This document shows, one piece after another, positions 59,757 through 64,000 of a DNA stretch of 64,000 nucleotides (position 1 is its first letter; each line of letters begins with the position of its first letter). The DNA is from Eutypella sp. D-1 (Eukaryota; Ascomycota; Sordariomycetes; Xylariales; Diatrypaceae), in contig JAJTTP010000030.1 in NCBI GenBank assembly GCA_023313575.1, positions 62,001 through 126,000 of the forward strand, given 5' to 3'. The position numbers and the translations under genes were made by a program. The notes beneath the pieces were generated by a model, which was not told where the DNA came from, did no database searches, and was given only the letters and a program-made list of their open reading frames with translations.

Positions 59757-60547
59757 ATGGGGACCGGGGTGTATGTGGGGAGGTCCAATGTATGCGAAGG
59801 GGGGGCAGGCGGGACACATGTGTATACGACGGGGAGGGAGGGGCATGGACGGAGTTTTTCAAACTACCTCTTAACGTTAGAAAGAACCGGGGCGTTTTTT
59901 AAGTATACGGGTGGTAATAATATGGGAGGGAGGCAAAAAGAGGGCACGATGGTGGGGGGTAAGGGGGAACGAGGGCCCGGGGTTGGGGTTGGGGTTAATG
60001 AAAAAAAAGATTCTCAACATCATCTATAATAAAAATATACTACGGCACCGATAGTAGTACAGAGGAAATAGACAAGGAAATATATATATATATATACACA
60101 AGGGTTTCATTTTTTTTTAAGAACATTATGAAGCTGTCTAGAGAAACTTGTTTTGGGAAAAAGAAATTAGAAAAGGAAAGAAAAGCAAGAGAGACAAAAC
60201 GTCAGATATGCTACTCTTTACATACCTGATCTCATATCATCACCCATTGGACTTCACAACGAGACGAGTTTCCACATACACACACACACACACACTGCTT
60301 CGAAAAATCTTTATTTCTTTCTCATTTCTTTTCCCATCTGTCTCCCGTCATCTGAGAGCGTCGGGCTAGGTTAAGTACGTAAAGAGATAGGGCTTAAGGC
60401 AGCTCTCTCGACTCGAGTCCTGTTCATCCATCACCACTTCCACCTGCATATCCGACATGCTCATGCGGCGCTCCATCCAGCTTCCTCCCACACCTCGATC
60501 TCCTAGGGCTTTCCTCAAACTCTCTCTCTCTCTAAAATCACCCCTCC
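59757..60547. other. Convergent intergenic region, CRAL-TRIO to HNT1
   Basis: 3' flank of both genes, with a TA microsatellite near 60080-60096 and an AC microsatellite near 60277-60295. No gene is seen. Confidence 0.4.
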
Positions 60548-61705
60548 CTACATCTTCGACTTGACCTCCTCGAAGTAGGCCTTGAGCTCCTCCATGTCGG
60601 CCTTCTGCGTGGGCCAGCCGACGCCGAGACCCTCCTTCTCGTTGGGCTTGGGAATCTGAGTTCAGGTCAAGTCAGTTATATGAGGTCAGATCAGATCAGA
60701 ATTTCTCTCCCTGGCCCGGTTTCTTTTAGATGCCGGGTCACGAGGGGAAGACGACAGCCTAGCCTAGCCGTCTATCCTCTCTGATTGTTTGGTTTGGTTT
60801 GGTTTGGTTTGGCTTACCATGTGGAAGTGGACCTGAGATTCGTTAGTACAAGATTGCAACAAGATCTCCTTCGCTCCCGCCTCGAGTTGGTAACGAAGAG
60901 GGGAAGGGGGGGGGGGGCAGAATGACTTACGTGGTCGACCTCCTGGTGTGCGATACGGCCGTTGTTCTGTAGGATGTTGTAGTTCTCGGCACCAGTGGCG
61001 TTGACGAGCTTCTTGGCGACGGGCTGTGGTGGAGGGGGGGAAAGGGTTGTGTTAGTATTGGCCACTTCAGTCACATTCACATATACCAGCATATATATAT
61101 ATATATTTACCACTATGTGGTTTCATATCCTCTCATGCTCATGACCACATGGTCACGTAAGATAAGGGGATAAGAGGGGAGCAGAGCGGAGTAGAAATCC
61201 ACGTACCAGGATCTCGCTGAGGTGCTCATCCGGGATATCGGCCAGCTTCGCGCCGTGGAACTTGGGAATCACGAGCTATGCGCCGCGGTCAGTTATATGA
61301 GACTCTCGGACATGAATCCGCGCCGGTGGCGGGAGAAGGAGAGAGAGAGAGAGAGAGAGAGCGTAGAGTGTACTACGGAACGGGACGACTCGGGATCTAA
61401 CAGGGGAACAGGAACGGGAACGGGGTAGTGGGCAACTCACAGCATGGCCCTTGCTCAGGGGACCGATGTCGAGGAAAGCGAGGGTCTTGTCGCTCTCGAA
61501 CAGCTTGAAGGACGGGATCTCCCCTGTGAAGGCATTGGCCGCTGTGTCAGTGGTATGGATGTTCTACCCCGGGTAAAAATGGGGGAGTTTTCATTATCAA
61601 TTGTAGCCAAAAAGAAAAAGAGAGCTGTAAGTAAATAGGGTTAAAACATGCAAAGCATGTACAGTACGTACCCTTCACGATCTTGCAGAAGATGCAGGCG
61701 GCCAT
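60548..61705 (-). CDS. HNT1: Histidine-triad (HIT/HINT) nucleoside phosphoramidase
   Basis: A HINT-type AMP-lysine hydrolase, 133 residues. Six exons on the minus strand: 61705-61672, 61523-61441, 61275-61207, 61023-60931, 60832-60818 and 60655-60548; every phase matches. The protein starts MAACIFCKIVKGEIPSFKLF with the CxxC pair of the fold, then TLAFLDIGPLSKGHALVIPK, ENYNILQNNGRIAHQEVDHV and the active-site HVHFHM motif followed by IPKPNEKEGLGVGW. The His-X-His-X-His triad is split: its first His ends exon 4, while the other two lie in a 15-nt exon encoding only VHFHM. Introns total 756 nt against 402 nt of coding sequence, by far the highest intron share in this window. The family length fits. 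No other reading restores the triad, which supports the micro-exon. Confidence 0.93.
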
Positions 61706-63033
61706 TCTTGATGTCATTAGGGGTAAGTCGAGGGGTCTATTAATTTACTTCAGATCAATTGAGAACCTTGAGAACCTTTTGGAGGGATAATGAGTGGTAG
61801 GTAGGGCTGGTACACATGTATATAAGAAACTTATAGATCGAGGGGGGGAAGATGAGGTCACTTAGCACTACTACCTAAGTACTTACATAGCACATAGCCG
61901 GTATCAACGGCAACCCCTCCCCCCCTTAACCCCTCCCCCCGAGCCCTGGGGTTAGCTCGGCGTTCAGCGTCCTGGGCGGTTGTTTTGAGGCGGGGCAGAC
62001 CGAGCCATCCATATTAGTTACAGTCCAGTAAGTACATAAGTAGTAGCGGGGTCCACGGCCTATGGGGCACGGGTCCTTACAGTTCCAAGTCTGTGCTTTG
62101 GAGAAACCTCGGAAGATCTCACCGCCAGGAACGGAGGCTACTTAAGGGAAAATAAAAGATGGGAAACATTGGGAGTGGGACTAGGTAATGAACAGCCCTC
62201 TTGCCTTTTACCAGATGGCTCCTTGCCTAGCCCAATAAACTCCATTCCCGTAATCTTTGGAACCTATAACTCTCTGGAGCATCCAGATTCGATTTTGTTT
62301 TTGCCCATGGTCTTTTTTTTTTTTTCGTCCCCTTTCTCATTCCGCTATAATTGTTGCAGCAGATTTACTGTAACGTTCGAATTTGTTCTTTTATTTCTTT
62401 ATTTTTATACCGTTACACATTAGTTTTTTTTCAACACATGTTGGTTCGTTCTTTCTTCCCTTCTGCTTAATATGCGACATTCCTTCCTCCCAACTGTTAA
62501 ACACCTGTGGGTTTTTAATAGCGCCCGTAGCTCTGAAACATGCAGGAATACAGGCCAAACAGGCCTAGTACTTCCTTAACCTTGGAACTTGTAGGGCAGC
62601 AAGGCAGTACTATCTGCCCTGTTCTGCCTTGCCCGGCCCTGCCCTGCACAGTCGCAGTCGGGCGGCATATCGGCTGATAAGTTACATCATCGCTTGCCCC
62701 ACCATCCAGGATACCTAGGTACCATCCATACGCAAGGCGTCCTCCTTCCTGCATCCATCGCCTTGGTTATAGCATACCTAGTAGCAACCATAGATCTCTG
62801 TAAATAGCATCTACATACCTAAACCATACATATACATACCAAGTATATACATACATACTATTTATATTCTCATCTAAGTTGTGTGTCGCAACCAGCAACA
62901 CTTGACAATTTGGCATTTCAACCTTGGAGCCTAACTACTATTACATCTACTACCTACCTAGGTATACAACTAACTGCAATTCTCCCTCCCCATCGATCGG
63001 CCCATAAGCGCTGTATATCTTGCTGCCATCACT
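61706..63033. promoter_or_regulatory. Divergent promoter region of HNT1 and MOG1
   Basis: About 1.3 kb between two divergently oriented start codons. It contains C-rich tracts near 61918-61940, T-rich runs near 62317 and TACCTACC-AGG motifs near 62950-62960. No coding region is seen. Confidence 0.4.
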
Positions 63034-63850
63034 ATGGCGACTTTTAAGACGACGCCGTTATTTGGCGGGGCACTCGTCTGCGATCTCCCATCAAACTTCG
63101 CCGATGTCAGGTACGTACGAATGACCCCTCGCTCCCTCCCATTCCACTCCACTCCGTATCGTCGTCCCCCGCGCCCCTCTTTTAACACCCTTTTTTAACA
63201 AAACAAAAAAAAACCAGCACCCTCAGACAAGTCCCCGATAACCAGGAAGTCTACATCGACAAAGATGGCTTCACGAGCATCATCTTCGACATCACCGAGC
63301 GCGTCGGCGGGCCCGGCTCCGGCGCCGAGATTGACGGCCGCGCTCTGACTACCCACCTTGAGGAGCTCGTCGGCGACGACATCGAGACCGTCAAGGTCTG
63401 GAATACCACCCCGACCCAGTTCTCCCGGCTAGAGTGCGCAACCCACATCCCTTCCTATTTCTTGCTTATCTCGAAACTAAACTTCTCCTTCCTTCCCGCA
63501 GCGACGACATACCCGCATACACACTAATCGCGACGCAAGCGCCCAAGCCACCAGCAGCAGCAGCAGCGGCGGGCGGTAGCGGCAGCGAAAAGGAGAAAGA
63601 GAAGGAGCGAGAGGGCGCGGCGAGCCCGGACTTCACGGCAATCATCCTGACGCTGGTGCGTCTGGAGCGCGAGCTGACCGACATCCTGATCACGATCAAC
63701 GTGCCCCACATCAAGGGCGAGTACGACGAGGACGACGTCGATCTCGAGCTCGGCCGCCAGGGCCGCCTCATCGGCGACGCCGTCGACTACGCTGCGAAGA
63801 TCTGGGAGTCTTTCAAGGTCAAGGACTGGAATTTGTTCAAGGAGGTCTAG
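63034..63850 (+). CDS. MOG1: Mog1-type Ran-interacting nuclear import factor
   Basis: This protein binds Ran and promotes nucleotide release, linking nuclear transport and, in yeast, stress signalling. Exons are 63034-63110, 63218-63433 and 63502-63850, in phase, giving 213 residues. It begins ATFKTTPLFGGALVCDLPSN (the LFGGA start of the family), then FADVSTLRQVPDNQEVYIDK, LIFDI-like SIIFDITERVG, and a C-terminal block with ILTLVRLERELTDILITINV and the end WESFKVKDWNLFKEV. A lysine/glutamate and alanine run (about residues 111-130) separates the halves and is not conserved in the family. The Asp in SRLDDDIPAY is formed across the second intron. Confidence 0.93.
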
Positions 63851-64000
63851 GGTAGGCTCTCTCTATCCCTTTTGGGGGGTGGGGTGAATCCTGGGGAGAA
63901 GGCGATAGGGAGTGAGCGAGCGAGAAAGGGGGGGGGGGGGTTATTATGAGATGGTTTGGGAACGGTTTGGGGGGGGGGGGGGGGGATATGCGTACATATA
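63851..64000. other. MOG1 3' flank
   Basis: This contains two G tracts, near 63927-63941 and 63970-63984. No gene is seen before the window ends. Confidence 0.4.

Overview
This is nuclear DNA of a filamentous ascomycete (Pezizomycotina, probably Sordariomycetes). The evidence is short spliceosomal introns with GTAAGT/GTACGT-type donors in most genes, fungal gene families (DASH subunit Dam1, a chitin synthase activator with a CaaX box, a proteinase K-like secreted protease, a fungal TUDOR protein), an intron-containing nuclear tRNA, and an AT-saturated repeat that looks RIP-degraded. No operon, plasmid, phage or CRISPR signature is present. About 18 protein genes, one tRNA, one clear pseudogene and a nested pair of transposon remnants can be supported. 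Gene models were re-spliced by hand from donor/acceptor sites, reading phase and conserved protein motifs; every exon join is therefore an inference.

Layout. 0.5-2.8 kb: a heptad-repeat coiled-coil protein of unknown role (+). 3.8-6.3 kb: RAD54 (-). 7.3-8.3 kb: a mitochondrial carrier (+). 8.5-8.8 kb: a small TUDOR-domain protein (-). 9.5 kb: tRNA-Ser(UGA) with an intron (-). 10.0-16.4 kb is accessory in character: a decayed Old Yellow Enzyme gene (-), a 10-bp phased minisatellite, an intact short-chain dehydrogenase (+), a 944-bp TIR element that is almost pure A/T with a 320-bp solo LTR inserted in it, and an ACC-synthase-like aminotransferase (+). 18.3-23.0 kb: a Skt5/Chs4-type chitin synthase activator (-). 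26.0-27.0 kb: proteasome subunit RPN12 (+). 28.4-32.5 kb: alpha-COP of the COPI coat (-), head to head with UDP-glucose:glycoprotein glucosyltransferase at 34.0-38.7 kb (+). 38.7-44.3 kb: no supportable gene. 44.3-45.6 kb: a secreted subtilase (+). 46.8-47.1 kb: RSA3-like ribosome assembly factor (-). 48.4-51.1 kb: mitochondrial aconitase (-). 54.2-54.6 kb: BUD20-type zinc finger protein (+). 54.9-55.9 kb: DAM1 (-). 58.0-59.8 kb: CRAL-TRIO lipid-transfer protein (+). 60.5-61.7 kb: histidine-triad hydrolase (-). 63.0-63.9 kb: MOG1 (+).

Functionally the window is mostly housekeeping: DNA repair, secretory pathway and ER quality control, proteasome, ribosome biogenesis, TCA cycle, kinetochore and nuclear transport. 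The genes are not co-ordinated as one pathway; the nearest thing to a functional pair is alpha-COP and UGGT sharing one upstream region. I do not see a convincing new multi-gene system. The most interesting signals are architectural: a CaaX box created only by splicing in a 12-nt last exon, a 15-nt micro-exon carrying two of the three catalytic-motif histidines of a HIT protein, a RAD54 start codon apparently split by an intron, a coiled coil whose repeats are all multiples of seven residues, and a solo LTR nested in an AT-rich TIR element.
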